The notes below the pieces were generated by a model. It was not told the origin of the DNA, searched no databases, and was given only the letters and a program-made list of their open reading frames with translations. The translations under genes and the position numbers were made by a program. Below, one piece after another: positions 1-10,869 of a stretch of DNA of 64,000 nt; the first letter of the stretch is position 1; each line of letters opens with the position of its first letter. Source of the DNA: Lepidostoma basale (lineage: Eukaryota; Arthropoda; Insecta; Trichoptera; Lepidostomatidae); assembly GCA_022606425.2 (NCBI GenBank), contig JAHDVF020000897.1:372001-436000 (forward strand), given 5' to 3'.

Positions 1-589
1 TACTTTTATACTTTTACCAAATAATTTACATTTGATAATAACAAAAATAAAAATGGTGGACGGATTATATTATCCAACTTTTGGGTCATAGGTGGCAATA
101 GATAGCCCAATATTGAAAATATTAAAGAGTTTAGAAGAACCCTATATCCAGCATTGTTTAAAGTTTTCACTTTTGTGTATAACCCTGATGGAGCTCGCTA
201 CAGTGAAACCGGTAAGGTTAGGTTAGGTTAGAACTCAAAATAAAATGAAAAGTGTTTAATTTTTAAAGTGAATTAGTTTGAAAGCATTTGAAGTGATTAT
301 GTTTTTATGCGCCTATAAAAAATGTGGTTATCTCGTGATGTATGGCGAATGGCGAAAGTTTAACTAATGAGGGATGTAAGGGCGTGCAATAATAGATCCG
401 GTAATTAGAGCTTATTAGGACGCGGCGAAAGTTCAGCCCTAGCGGGCGCCGTTCGAACCCCAACTGTCGCAACTTTAATAACTAGAGAGGTGAGGCAACA
501 AACGATCGATTGAATCGAGTCCATCGAGAAATCGATTTTATTTAATTAACTAACTAAACAATTTTTTTTAAATAATTAACTAACTAAAC
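1..589. other. AT-rich spacer, no gene seen
   Basis: No coding frame or element boundary is recognisable. Positions 211-231 hold about three TTAGG-type units, too short to be a telomere. A moderately GC-rich patch lies at 420-470. Confidence 0.6.
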
Positions 590-1160
590 AAGAAAATCGA
601 AAGAAGAATCACAATTGGTAACAAAACATTCTTCTCTCTACTACCAGCGCTCAAATCAAGAAACGTACACTGGAAAACCAAAAGCATCCTGTATAAAACA
701 ATCATCCGAACAGTAGTGACCCATGGGTGTGAGGCGTGGACAATGACAACGAAATCCGCAGAGCGACTGGATACTTTTGAGAGAAGGGTGCTGCGCAGAA
801 TTCTGGGACCTGTGAATGACGGTGAAGGCTGGAGAGTGCGGCATAATGACGAGCTGTACCATATTTACAAACCTCCCAGTCTCTCCACACAGGTTAGACT
901 GAATAGACTGAGATGGGCTGGTCACGTGCAGAGGATGCCGTCATCGCGAACCCCAAAAAGATTGTTGGAGTGGCACCCAGGTGGTAGAAAACCAATTGGA
1001 CGACCAAGGCTGCGATGGGAGGATGAAGTTGGGAGAGATGGAGCAAGATTGTTAAAAGTGTCAGATTGGAGGGTCGAAGCGGAGGACAGGAGGAGTTGGA
1101 GGCGAAGAATACTGGAGGCTAAGGCTCGATATGGGCTGTAGGGCCATCGAAGAAGAAAAA
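590..1160 (+). mobile_element. LINE 3' end (family S-like), 5'-truncated
   Basis: An open frame from about 590 to a stop at 1139-1141 reads through the C-terminal part of a LINE reverse-transcriptase ORF. It has the YK-x-II-x-x-VV-THGCEAW segment, then LRWAGHVQRMPSSR and GRKPIGRPRLRWEDEV, which are hallmarks of insect LINE tails. No catalytic YxDD region is present, so the copy is 5'-truncated. A purine-rich GAAGAAGAAA tail follows the stop. It resembles the minus-strand copy at 60560-60920. Confidence 0.8.
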
Positions 1161-1171
1161 GAAGAACTAAC

Positions 1172-1643
1172 TAAACATCAACGACAAATAATGGTCAGAT
1201 GTTATGTTTGGTCAGTGCTGTTATACGGGGTGGATTCATGGACCCTTAAAGTCAATGTTATGAACCAATTGGAGGCCTTTGAGATGTGGATACACCGAAG
1301 GATGTTACGCATCTCCTGGACTGACATGGTTAGCAACACAAACGTTCTCCATAGAGCCAGAGTTGACAGAGAGTTTCTGAGCAACATCAAAGTCCGGTAT
1401 CCTACTTGGGCCATGTTCTGAGAAGCGAAAAATACGCACTATTGCATCTGATCTTGGAGGGTACGATTGAGGGTCGGCGAGGTGTTGGGAGAAGGCGGGT
1501 TTCCTGGCTGAGGAACATCCGAGAGTGGACGGGGCTGAGGACCGTGGGGGAGCTGTTCCGAGCTGCCCAGAACGGGGAGGCCTACTCAAGCGTGATAGTC
1601 AACTTTGGGAGACCTGACAGGACACGGAAAGAAGAAGAACTAA
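1172..1643 (+). mobile_element. LINE family A 3' end, frameshifted
   Basis: Frames at 1172-1400 and 1406-1640 together give the family A C-terminus: RCYVWSVLLYG, LEAFEMWIHRRMLRISWTDM, then after a frameshift near 1400 GHVLRSEKYALLHLILEG and the REWTG motif. It ends in a GAAGAAGAAC tail directly against a minus-strand LINE B tail. The best family member in the window is at 15685-16335. Confidence 0.8.
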
Positions 1644-1835
1644 ACATCACACCGTTTCCCCGGGGGGTAGGCAGAAGGGATGGATCGCCACACTGTTCTA
1701 TCATGACATAATCCTCGCGCTTCTTCTTGTCGATTGTATCTATTTCGAACATGGGCGCCTTTAAGTTATTGATTAATTTGGTCATGCCTTGTCTTCTTTG
1801 GCCTTCCTCGACATGTTTTTCCATTCAAAATACAT
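1644..1835 (-). mobile_element. LINE family B 3' fragment
   Basis: On the minus strand this matches the 3' end of family B (compare 33237-33722): the ITTT...GDGV-type terminus, the GGCAGAAGGGATGGATCGCCACAC region and an internal WHDQIN-like stretch. It is diverged and lacks its reading frame. Confidence 0.65.
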
Positions 1836-2275
1836 GTTCATATCTTTTTTTAAATCAAATCAAATCATTTTGTTTTTTTGAATGTATACAAATACTTGTA
1901 GACAAATACTGGGTTTTACCCATTACGGGTTAATCATTAAGAATTAATTGTATATCAATAGAGACGAAGATGTAAATTATTTGGAAACATAATATGGTGG
2001 TCGAGGCGTTTACAGGACTTGTGACTTATGAGTTCAGAACTGTCAAAATTGATTATGTTGACAGGATTGACATGACTCACAAGATAGCTCGATGGGAATG
2101 ATTGGTGGATTGGCACGATTTATGCAAATCGCTATGGACACAGTTGACCAAACTCTCATATTAATAAGTTAAGCATTAAAAAATAACATTATAAATCGAG
2201 GTATAATTATTGTGACAAATCCCATCCCTACAGAGAATCGTTCCATATTCGAAGTTACCCAAATCTGTCCCAAAG

Positions 2276-2608
2276 ATCAAATCAAATCAAATCAAATCAG
2301 TTTATTTTCTCAAAAGACATTACAAACATTTTTTATAGTTTAAGGCATCTATTGAGAACAGGTAAAACATAAGGAATATATAATACCAGGAACGCATGAG
2401 AGATGGTTCGACATTAGGAATACAAAATACTCTCCAAAGTCAAGAGTATTTGTCTTCTGAATGTACTTTCACGAATATGAAAGACATCGATCTCCGAAGC
2501 GATCATGTTCAGCAGTTTGATTGCTCTCCCCACCGGCATCACCAGAGGCAGGTTGGTTTTGTGCCCGAACTTGGTCCATTTGAAGGCTAGACCATGGAAC
2601 AAGTGTGG
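2276..2608 (-). mobile_element. LINE family F 3' end
   Basis: On the minus strand a C-terminal coding scrap (LPLVMPVGRAIKLLNMIASEIDVFHI) is followed by a 3' UTR with GTCGAACCATCTCTCATGCG and a pentameric (TTTGA)n tail seen here as (ATCAA)n at 2276-2299. It is inserted inside repeat J. Confidence 0.8.
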
Positions 2609-3030
2609 GTAGGGCCGTTTTAAGTTACGATAATTCTGTGACTACTTGCAAAATGGCATTATTCAACAAAAATATATTATTCCTCTTTTACTATCCTGGA
2701 TAATACAAATTCCACCTTTCTTATGACCATGTCTGACAAATTTTTGGAAGTTGTATATATGTTAAAGTCCAACACCAGAATTCACATATCAGTTTCAATG
2801 CGCCTTCTATGAAGATTTGATTATATATGTTAATCTCTAAGATTACTCTATATAATCTACATACTAACGCCATCTATGAAGATTTGTGTTTATTAAGCAT
2901 TAAGCAGAACATCTTTTTAACACAATGTGAAAGGCTACCCCGCCATTAGCGCATTGTTAGAAGCCGCCTGGAGATGTCACTCCTATCTACTCGTATATGC
3001 CAAACTTGGACCAGATATGTTTACAATATT

Positions 3031-3157
3031 TTTTTAATGTATACATACACTTGTACACGAATACTGGATTTCACCCATTGCAATCATGAATTGATAACCC
3101 GCAATGGGTGAAATCCAGTATTCGTGTGCAAGTGTATGTATACGAGTACATTAAAAA
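3031..3157. repeat. Near-perfect palindrome at end of repeat J
   Basis: Arms of about 51 bp (3031-3081 and 3101-3155) are inverted copies of each other around a 19-bp spacer. The only obvious difference is a 4-bp insertion (GAGT) in the right arm. The arm sequence is the terminal segment of repeat J, so the structure is two J ends in inverted orientation. Confidence 0.85.
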
Positions 3158-3177
3158 AATAAAAATATATTGTTTAA

Positions 3178-3262
3178 ACCACTTTTTAATAAAAAAATAT
3201 TAAAATTCACGACATGTTTCAGAGGATACCTCCATCTTCAGGTGTAAAAATATAACAAAAAC
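3178..3262 (-). other. Hammerhead-like repeat
   Basis: On the minus strand 3211-3241 reads CTGAAGA, one extra base, a GGAGG/CCTCT hairpin, GAAAC, AT, then GTC. This is the layout of a hammerhead core with a very short stem III, except for the extra base after CTGANGA. Related motifs occur at six other places in the window. Catalysis is not shown. Confidence 0.45.
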
Positions 3263-3263
3263 T

Positions 3264-4122
3264 AAACAAAGAAAGACTAATAAAAAACGAATTTAAGATT
3301 CGAAAATCTCTCCGAGATCGTGTCCGCAACGTAGACATAAGAAAAACTTGCAAAATAGAGGATATCGTTCAGTGGAGTAGATCCAGAAGAAGATACTGGA
3401 GGGACCATGTAGCCCGAATGGATGGTGACAGACTTGCATATACAGCCGCTTATGAAATCCCCTCCGGACACCGCCCACCTGGAAGACCGCCTAAGAGATG
3501 GAGGGACAGCTGGATCTCATCATCCGACGAGATATGATTTCTTTGTCACAGATCGTCAGATCTTTGGGGGATGTGGTGAGAGATAAAAGCAGTCGAGTTT
3601 TCAGCGTTTATTGCAGGTCACAAGTAATCACACGTTAACAGTATTATATACTCGTGATGGAGCGTGCGCCTGGACGTCGATAACAGCTGGGGCTAATGGC
3701 TCACTAGGCAGCAGCGTCGGTCGGCTGGAGCGAAGACTCGTCGGAAGTTACGTGGCGTAGCAGTGTAGACAGTTGCGTAGCTCGGTAGGAGGGTCGGAGG
3801 TTTCTCGTACGTAGGCTTGACGGCATAGACTCGTGTCGGTTAGAAGTCGCAAGAAGGAATAATGTCCATGGTGGTCGGGTGTACCGCTTTTATATGCTTT
3901 GCTTCCATTTTCACACGATGCTCTGCTCTAGTGACCTAGTGACCAGTGTGAATAAAATCTGGGCCCCGATTCATCACTTTTGATAAGTAGGTCCTAAGTC
4001 AGGCGTTTTCGGTTATTCGTGTAATATATTTAAATATGCTGATTCAGCAGTCGAAGTCCGCTTATATGGGTTATGCATTTAACCCCGACAGATCTATTAA
4101 AAGAAGAAGAAGAAGAAGACGA
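3264..4122 (+). mobile_element. LINE family D 3' end, split by a solo LTR
   Basis: Frame from about 3300 reads LRDRVRNVDIRKTCKIED, IVQWSRSRRRYWRDHVARMD and HRPPGRPPKRWRDSWISS, the RT C-terminal tail of family D. The copy is interrupted at 3563 by the solo LTR. Its tail resumes at 4091 as a run of AAG triplets. Other D copies are at 4512, 18483, 31070 and 48255. Confidence 0.8.
3564..4090 (-). mobile_element. Solo LTR of an LTR retrotransposon
   Basis: About 527 bp flanked by perfect 5-bp direct repeats GATCT (3559-3563 and 4091-4095). On the minus strand it starts TGTCGGGG and ends CATCCCCCA(A). A TATA-type box CATATAAAAGC lies at about 3888-3901 and a polyadenylation signal AATAAA at about 3607-3612, both in the order expected of an LTR. 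No internal domain or second LTR is present. The superfamily (Bel/Pao or Gypsy) cannot be decided from the LTR alone. Confidence 0.8.
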
Positions 4123-4511
4123 TAATAATAATAATAGTAGCAAAAAATGAGCAAGGATGTTACGCCAAAGTAAACAGGAACACTAATGTATCCAGATTTT
4201 CCGCAGGGATGTTTTGAGCACTTATTTTTCCATTTTGTTTACCCCATTCAGGATTTTCTCGTGTTAAATGTTTGTATGGCGTTTGATTAATTATCTTCTA
4301 ATGATTTGCGAGTTTTTCACTTTTTGTTCCGCGCCTAATTCTTTCTGTTTCCCTACCTTCATAAATAGTATAGTTTTGGTTTGATTGCCAAATTTAAAAA
4401 CTGCAAAATAAGAGTTATTAATTTACAGCATAATGTCTATGACTCGACATAATACATTGTTTATGGTCTTTAATATATACGAGATTTTTTTTTACACGTT
4501 TTTTTTTCCCA
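4123..4511. other. No gene seen
   Basis: Starts with an AATAAT microsatellite (4121-4137) next to the LINE D tail, then AT-rich sequence without a recognisable frame. Confidence 0.5.
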
Positions 4512-4740
4512 ACTAGTACTCCCACAAATTGTGGATGATATGCCCGTGGAGCAAGTAATGAGCTTCTGATATTTGGGAGTAGAGATCTGCAGCAATAATG
4601 ACCTTTATACCAGAGTACGAGAATAAGTCAATTAAGCCTCTGTTGTGTCAGGGTGTCTGAAGAATCCAGTCTGAAAGGACAAACACATGCGTATCGACAG
4701 CAAGGTCAGAATTTATAAGACATGCGTGCGACCTAGCATG
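4512..4740 (+). mobile_element. LINE family D fragment, upstream part
   Basis: Reads VDDMPVEQVMSF, YLGVEICSNNDLYT, a GCLKNPVWKDKHMR segment and DSKVRIYKTCVRPSM, with one stop. This is the part just upstream of the YGAETR motif. The same segment is at 48255-48612 on the minus strand. Confidence 0.7.
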
Positions 4741-4955
4741 CATCATACACGCACGTCGATTCATCCGACTTCAAACATTACCAACCTTGTTTTCCTCTGT
4801 CTGCCTCGACTCCGTACTCCATTTACTTCGTTAACGTATACTTTCTTAACCATTCTTTCTCCATCCATCCGTTCCCTCACTTCTCTTTCTACTCACCCCT
4901 CTCACCTTTTTAACTCCTCTTTGACTTATTTTTGGCCATCTCTGCCGCCCTAACA
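4741..4955 (-). mobile_element. LINE family B internal fragment
   Basis: Minus-strand match to the family B segment around RRVRSRGRPRKTW and ERMVKKVYVNDVNG. The copy abuts LINE D at 4740 with no visible tail. Confidence 0.65.
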
Positions 4956-5647
4956 ATAAAGCCATATTACTTCGCAGAATTGCAAATCAAACATGTCCAC
5001 ACCGCCCTGAAAATTAAAACGCAGGGCATCAATTAATAGAGACAATTCATGTAAAAAAATATCTGTTCCAACCATCACAGCGATATCTTCTTCCGCTCTA
5101 CATTTCTCTCTTATTGAATGTTCTGTTATAATGGAGAAATAGTTAAGTAAGAAGCCATTCCTTCTTATCTGGTGGCTTTAACAATGTTTGTGCCATTTAC
5201 TCCATTCGTAATGTAGTCATTGTTTAAACCTATTTACATAAATGGTTGTAGCGTGTCATTATGCACTAGCATGTAGTGCTATTTAAGTTTTGCGAATGTG
5301 GCGAATGACACAATAAGGACACACGAATATCCACACGAAACAACTAAAGCAATTCTCTTCTAATGACTTCACATTTCAGATCAAGCGCAGCGCTCCACGG
5401 TCATTACTCAACAATAGACCTTAGGAAGTCTCAGGCAAGTGAAATTTTCTAGAAAATAATTGGTCCTAGCGTTCCCAGCAACAAAAGCAACCCACCCCTA
5501 ATTAAGATTTTCTTACATCAAGCTGTAGGCGATAGCAGGAGCGGACTTTGGCTTATGGCAACATTGTTTGCTTTTTCTGACATCATAAATATATTTATTT
5601 ATTAACTTGAAATAGTACATAAACACATGTTCTAATAGAAACGTGTA
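4956..5647. other. No gene seen
   Basis: AT-rich spacer. I see no frame, tail or inverted repeat that I can name. Confidence 0.5.
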
Positions 5648-6367
5648 AACATCATCATCAGCCGTCTGTCCTATACTGCTGAATGTAAGCCTCTCCCAGA
5701 GCACGCCACCGCCCCCTATCCATTGCCTCATCCATCCATCCTTTGCTTAATCGTATTACCTCGGAGTTTGACATATTTTGTGATAGTTTGGCTTATCTGA
5801 GGGAAGTACTATCTTTATTATAATTGTATGGTATATTTATTTCATTAATTTGTCATGCATCTTATGTTTCTCGCTCTTTTTATTAATCTATTATGTATTA
5901 CTTATTATTGTGTATCTCTAACATGTATCTTTAGTGTATTTGAAAAAAATTCTGTAATGCTTTAAATATGTTTCAAATAAATAAATGAAATAAATTAAAA
6001 TAAATCCATGTCCAGCAATCCTTTTCAGATCTCGGTCCAGCGGGCAAGGGGACGTCCAACTCTACGGAATCCTGTACGTGGTTTCCACTCAAGAACCCGT
6101 ATCTCCCATCGGCCGTCGGTTCTCCGACAGATATGGCCAGCCCATCGCCACTTCCACCCGCCCATCCTCAGAACCACCTCAGTCACCTTGGTTTGTTGTC
6201 GAAAAAATTCGTTTCTAAATCTGTCTCTCAAGGTTATTCCAAGCATGGCTCTTTCCATAGCGCATTGGGCGACCTTGAATCTGTAGACTAGACCTTTTGT
6301 CGGTGTCCACGTCTCGGCTCCGTACGTCATGACTGGCAAGACGCGCTGGTTGAAGACTTTAGTCTTG
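5648..6367 (-). mobile_element. LINE family C 3' end, interrupted
   Basis: Minus-strand frame from 6339 reads MTYGAETWTPTKGLVYRFKV, MLGITLRDRFRNEFFRQQTK, WRWAGHICRRTDGRW and VGRPLARWT, then the copy is split by a 262-bp insertion (5742-6003). The tail with GGCTGATGATGATG is at 5650-5663. A second copy at 29462-29974 shows the uninterrupted arrangement. Confidence 0.85.
5742..6003 (+). mobile_element. Short retro-insertion inside LINE C
   Basis: The uninterrupted copy at 29468-29977 joins CATCCATCC to ATGTCC. Here 262 bp are inserted, flanked by ATCC on both sides (5738-5741 and 6004-6007). The insert is AT-rich, non-coding, and ends in an AAATAAATAAATG-type tail, so it looks like a LINE or SINE 3' UTR. 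The parent family was not recognised. Confidence 0.6.
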
Positions 6368-6647
6368 AGGCATTGTGATTTTTACATATAAGGGAATTCT
6401 GATATTTGTTTTTTTTTTTCTGAATGGGAACCTTAGTTTATTTTTCTATCTTTTTTTATAATGATGTTCATGCTGGATAATTTTGATCTTCTCACAGTAC
6501 AACTCACCGCCACAAACAGGTCATACGACCTAAACTAAGAGGAAGAAGAAGATGGAGAAGAAGAAAATTAAAATGATAATATTTGAAGCGTGAAACAATA
6601 TTTAAAAACAGGTGTATTTAATTAAGTAATTAATTATGTAATAATAA
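6368..6647. other. No gene seen; purine tail
   Basis: Non-coding. A purine-rich run at 6538-6570 (AGGAAGAAGAAGATGG) looks like a LINE tail whose body is not recognisable. Confidence 0.4.
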
Positions 6648-7451
6648 CTAGCGGATCTGACAGACGTTGTCCTGTCCGAACGTTGGCTTGCCTGCTGTTG
6701 GTTCAGCAAACGTTTTTTTGATAGTCGTATTTTCGATAAACTATATACTAAATAACATTTGAAGTCGTTCGTTGCGTTGCTCTTCACTTTCATTTGTACG
6801 TGTGTTTGCAACCTGGTTTCTTAAATTCGCATTGTCAGAAGTAAATTATTCATGAACTTTCCCGAAGGTTTAAGCGGTCACCTTTCGGGTCCAATTGTGA
6901 ATCTAAACCATCCAGGGACAACACACCCAAAAAATTCATGGAAATCGGTCCAGCCGTTTAAGAAATCTACGCCACGCTACAACGGAAGTGATTTACGCAT
7001 GCTTAAACACAGGATTCGACATCCGTTCCATCTATGGTAAACTAACATAACTATGAATTATTATCAGAAGGTGATGATCATGAACTTCCCAGAAGGTTTT
7101 AACGGTCACCTATCGGGTCCAATTGTGAATCTAAACTATCCAGGGACCCATTCAAACACACCCAAAAAATTCATGAAAATCGGTCCAGCCGTTTAGGAAA
7201 TCGACGCCACGCTACAACGGAAGTGATTTACGCATGCTTAAACACAGGATTCGACATCAGCGCCATCTATGGTAAACAAACATAACTATGAATTATTCTA
7301 AGAAAGTCAGTTATTCATGAACTTCCCAGAAGGTTTTAACGGTTAATCTAAACCATCCAGGGACCCACTTAAACACATTTAAAAAATCATTTAAATCGGT
7401 CCAGCCGTTTAGGAGGAGTTCAACTACATTCGCCCGTACAGAATAATTAGA
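6648..7451 (-). mobile_element. Helitron-like non-autonomous element
   Basis: On the minus strand it starts TCTAATTATTCTGTACGGGC after an A and ends with GACAACGTCTGTCAGATCCG then CTAG before a T. TC at the start, CTRR at the end and insertion between A and T are Helitron hallmarks. It holds no frame. Its body contains three head-to-tail units (next entry). A plus-strand relative is at 34140-35382. Confidence 0.65.
6851..7430. repeat. Tandem units, about 230 bp, x2.5
   Basis: Each unit begins CATGAACTTYCC and includes AATCGGTCCAGCCGTTTA and CGCCACGCTACAACGGAAGT. Unit starts are at 6851, 7079 and 7316, giving periods of 228 and 237 bp; the third unit is partial. They lie within the Helitron-like element. 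Confidence 0.85.
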
Positions 7452-7872
7452 TAATATTATATATGGGGTTCAAAAGGGGAGTAGGGCTACGATGGGGTAT
7501 GTTTCCCTGGAAAGTATGCCTCTGCAAAATGTCGTAAGGCGCCATGTTGCATTTACAACAGCAACACTACTATCAAGTCCAACTCTCTAGCGTCCACGAG
7601 AGGTCTTATAAAGACCCCGCGAACCCCGGGCAATGTGGCACATATTACTCAGTGCCATAGCAGATAGTGAGAGGACGAATGGCGAGCTTCCAGTGCCATA
7701 AAACTCGATACACCCAGCTAAGAGAAGGTAACCTTGACAGAAAATCCTCCAGAGAAGTCAAAAGGGATACCACTCTGGATATTTTTCCCCGGGTCATCAC
7801 TATGATGGCCTACTCAAGGGTGATAGCCAACGTTAGGGAGACCTGTCAGGACACAGAAAGAAGAAGAAGAAT
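7452..7872 (+). other. Unassigned sequence ending in a LINE A tail scrap
   Basis: 7452-7796 is of balanced composition without a frame I recognise. 7797-7872 matches the extreme 3' end of LINE A (VIANVR-ETCQD reading, then GAAAGAAGAAGAAG). Confidence 0.5.
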
Positions 7873-8339
7873 ATTATTTATAAAGATTTAATAAAATGGC
7901 TTTTAAATTTCGCAATGCGGGTCTGTTCTTAAGTTGTCTTATTGTTTGAAAGCTAGTCTTAATTTTGTCGGCAATATATTATAGTACCAAATACACATTA
8001 GAATGTTTAGAATACTTGGGATTCTAGTTGGAACTACTGTATATTAAAACTTGAGGCGCAATCCAAAAGCACTTCAATCTTTTATACATATTTAACTGCC
8101 TCATTTGAGGTGTTAATGCCACATCGAATATTATTATAGTAATACCCAAAAACAAATTATATTTGTCGAATTTTATGATCTTTTAGCTGTGTAAAAATGC
8201 TTTTGAATTATGCTGTTACAGAAATACATAAAGATCCATTTAAAGGTTGAAGCGAAAATATCAAACGGCCTAAATGCGGAGAACTGTCTTTTCGAAGGGG
8301 AGGCGGCTCGAAAATATTTAAGAACCTATGACAAGGTTT
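7873..8339. other. No gene seen
   Basis: AT-rich spacer with no recognisable element. Confidence 0.5.
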
Positions 8340-8935
8340 AAAGGGTGAAAAAAAAGAATATCAAAGGAAATATACATAGAACCTTATGAATAGGAAAAGC
8401 CAGTTATCTGCTTGCTGCCTTTATCATAAGGGCATTTACGAATTCGCCATAATTGCATCCAAAGAGGTCTATCTCTTCTGCAACCTCATTTAAGAGACGA
8501 ATCGCCTTCAATACAGGAGAACTTCGAAGGGCCTCTGTGCGGCAATTTGGGGCATAAAATAATATATGCCCCCTTGCTCTGCTATAATTATGGGGAACGT
8601 ACAGGTTTAGCTCTCTCAGCACTCCTGGATTGAAAACACCTCCGGATAATAGCTTAAAAAAATGCTTTCCCAGAAAGATCATTCGACGAGCTTCAAGAGT
8701 GTTGAAACCCAACACTCCTGAGAGAAACAGTGAGGGGTACATAAAAGGATAACAGTTATACTCCCTGAGGTACCTTAAAAATCGTTTCTGGATCCTTTCC
8801 AGCTCCAAGATGACTGTTCTTTCTCTGGGGTCCCAAATGATAGAGCAGTACTCCAAGTAACTGCGAACCAGCGATTCATACAGTCGACGGATCGTTGATC
8901 GATATGTTGCCATATTCGTAGACGATAGATAAGCC
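8340..8935 (-). mobile_element. LINE family G 3' end
   Basis: The minus-strand frame (stop at 8404) reads YRSTIRRLYESLVRSYLEYC, SIIWDPRERT, LERIQKRFLRYL, then LLNEVAEEIDLF near the end. This is the C-terminal region of a CR1/jockey-type RT: ARxxLY-x-LVRS-x-LEY-x-x-x-xW followed by the IQKRFLR helix. The apparent longer 280-residue frame to 9246 is artificial, since its first part is antisense to a LINE E tail. The 3' UTR (8340-8403) matches 30866-31020. Confidence 0.85.
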
Positions 8936-9130
8936 AGAATGGTGGTGGAGTGGAGACCCCACGAAGAAAAAGGAAACCTAGGGAAAACTCCACTCGATGG
9001 TCCGCTGACATTAGAAGAATTGCTGGCGATTGGATGCAAAAGGCACAAGACAGGAATACGTGGAGAAGTATGGGGGAGGTCTGTGTCCAGCAGTAGACGA
9101 CAGTTCTCAATTGATGCTTTAAACCATAGG
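8936..9130 (+). mobile_element. LINE family E 3' tail
   Basis: Plus-strand reading VVEWRPHEEKGNLG, then after a frameshift RRIAGDWMQKAQDRNTWRSM and GEVCVQQ, the closing motif of a LINE family also found at 11405 and 20300. It lies against the 5'-truncated end of LINE G. Confidence 0.7.
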
Positions 9131-9654
9131 TTTCCAGTCTTTTCTGGGCCACCGTCCCCTTTACAAGAAAAATAAACGTTGAACGCCCCCTTCCCATAAA
9201 ACTTATTCCAAAAAAGGGAAAATGATAACAATACATACAAAAACAAAATAAACCAATATTTAAGTTTAATTTGCTTTATACCTACGTGATTAACGTGTTT
9301 TTTTTTGTCTTTTTAGACTATATTTTTTTATCTACCCAAGTTCTCTATTTTTTCTAGGTCTTCTACTGCCCCCTGGAAGTCTCAAACGCCCACAAGAGGG
9401 CGTTATCGCCCACTTTGAGAACCTAGGCCTTAAACTATAATTGTTGTTTGTAATATATTTTGAGAACATTAGCTGATTTGATTTGATTTGATTTGTTTCA
9501 ATACGTTATAAGACACCACAGGTATATACAGCGGCAAGCACAGGAGAAGCAGAGGAGACTAATGCGCGTCATAAACGTCATAAACATCAGTGAGATTGAT
9601 CATTAATCGCCTTCTAATATGAAGTAGAAGACCTTTTAATGTGATGCAGAGAAG
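9131..9654 (+). other. Unassigned plus a LINE 3' UTR with (TTTGA)n tail
   Basis: 9131-9190 resembles 51389-51450 (AGGTTTCCARYCTTTT...). 9440-9496 ends TGATTTGATTTGATTTG, the pentameric tail of the F/G group of LINEs. The remainder, including 9501-9654, is not assigned. Confidence 0.5.
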
Positions 9655-10085
9655 ATCTTCTTAAAGTGCCCTGCCAGGTCCCCCCGACGTTGGCGATCAC
9701 TCTGGTAAACTCTTCCCTATCTTGCGCTGTTCGGAATAGCTCCTCCACAGTTTCGATTCCCGTCCATTCCCTCACATTGCGCAGCAAAAAGATCCGCCTT
9801 CTCCCTGCCCCTCTGCGGCCCTCTACTTTTCCCTTCAAAATCAGATGCAGCAGGCGATATTTCTCTTCTCGTAGAACGTGACCCAGGACTTTAATCAATG
9901 TCAGCAACTCTCTATTTACTCCTGCACGATTCAGGACTTATGTGTTCTTCACTCTGTCTGTCCATGGGATCCTGAACATTCTTTGGTGAAGCCACATTTC
10001 AAATGCCTCTAACCGGTTCATTGTATTTACTTTTAATGTCCATGTCTCACACCCATATAACAGAACAGACCACACATAACACCTT
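9655..10085 (-). mobile_element. LINE family A 3' end
   Basis: Minus-strand frame 9907-9614 reads LGHVLREEKYRLLHLILKGK, GRRGAGRRRI, REWTGIETVEELFRTAQDRE and VIANVGGTWQGT. Upstream (9908-10085), in other frames, sequence for the MLRIPWTD and VLLYGCETW segments can be followed. Frameshifts make it a dead copy. Confidence 0.85.
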
Positions 10086-10145
10086 CACATCCTCTATCTT
10101 AGTTTTAAGTTGACATTTCGTTGTTGTTGACAAGTTGACACATTT

Positions 10146-10524
10146 CGTCACCTGAGAGTAAGAAGGTTCCAACTGTCAAAAGTAAAAAGCTGAGAAAAAT
10201 GAAGTCAAAGTTTTGTTGTATCTTGGAATAAAAGGGTTCCATCTGAAGCGGATGAAACTCTTTTACCGAAAAGCGTGTAAATTTTATCTGGCGACAGTTG
10301 GAATAATAAAGTTCTAAGTGTAAATGAATCCTTCTTCAGTGAATTATGTGTTTTGATTGATCAGATGGAACTTGATATTTTCGTAACATCAAAATGATGA
10401 TACTATTACATGTTTTTTTTTAATTGTACGTATACGAGTAGATAAGGGTAGTAAGAACCCTTTGAACGAAAAAAAGCCAAATGTGAAATTTTGTTAGTTG
10501 GAACCCTCTTACTCTCAAGTGACG
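10146..10524. mobile_element. MITE with 28-bp TIRs
   Basis: Left end CGTCACCTGAGAGTAAGAAG is mirrored at the right end as CGTCACTTGAGAGTAAGAGG (reverse complement). The two ends match over about 31 bp with few differences. ATTT flanks both sides (10142-10145 and 10525-10528). 379 bp, no coding capacity; superfamily unknown. Confidence 0.8.
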
Positions 10525-10869
10525 ATTTCTAAATGGTCGCGGAACACCTATTTACGTTCAGCGGAACACTGCTGTTCCACAGAACACAGTTTGGGAAACT
10601 CTTGTCTACGGAATACCCCATATTTACGTAGTTTATCTTGGACATGGGATGAATAGCTTCACAATTTGTCTCGTATTGTACGAAATAAACGTGAATGTTT
10701 TTTCCATTTGTATATACGATATTCCCAGCACTCGTTACCCTATTTACGATTTAGAAAATTTCCTATAATAAGAAACGAATGTTTTTCCTTTGAGCTGATA
10801 TGTAATTTTACCATTTTCAAAAGTTCATACGGCATCCAAAAATATAAAATAGCACAACGGTATTCACAA
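10525..10869. other. No gene seen
   Basis: Non-coding AT-rich sequence. 10545-10590 has a GGAACACTGCTGTTCC palindrome that may be a transposon end, but no partner was found. Confidence 0.4.

Larger units (their letters stand above)
1873..3157. repeat. Repeat J, interrupted by LINE F
   Basis: One arm (1873-1925) carries GTATACAAATACTTGTAGAC followed by a TGGRTTTTACCCATT segment. The opposite end (3101-3157) carries the same segment inverted, so J appears to be a terminal-inverted-repeat element. Its middle has been split by the LINE F tail at 2276-2608. Other copies lie at 10870-11345 and 62966-63242. No coding frame was found and the class is unknown. Confidence 0.55.

Noticed and set aside
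211..231. Telomeric TTAGG array
   Set aside because: Only about three units; far below an array.
440..480. tRNA B-box-like GTTCGAACCC as a SINE head
   Set aside because: No A box upstream at the right distance and no SINE body downstream.
8404..9246. A 280-residue minus-strand frame as one gene
   Set aside because: Only 8404-8935 is LINE G. The first part is antisense to a LINE E tail and to repeat sequence, so the frame is a chance fusion.
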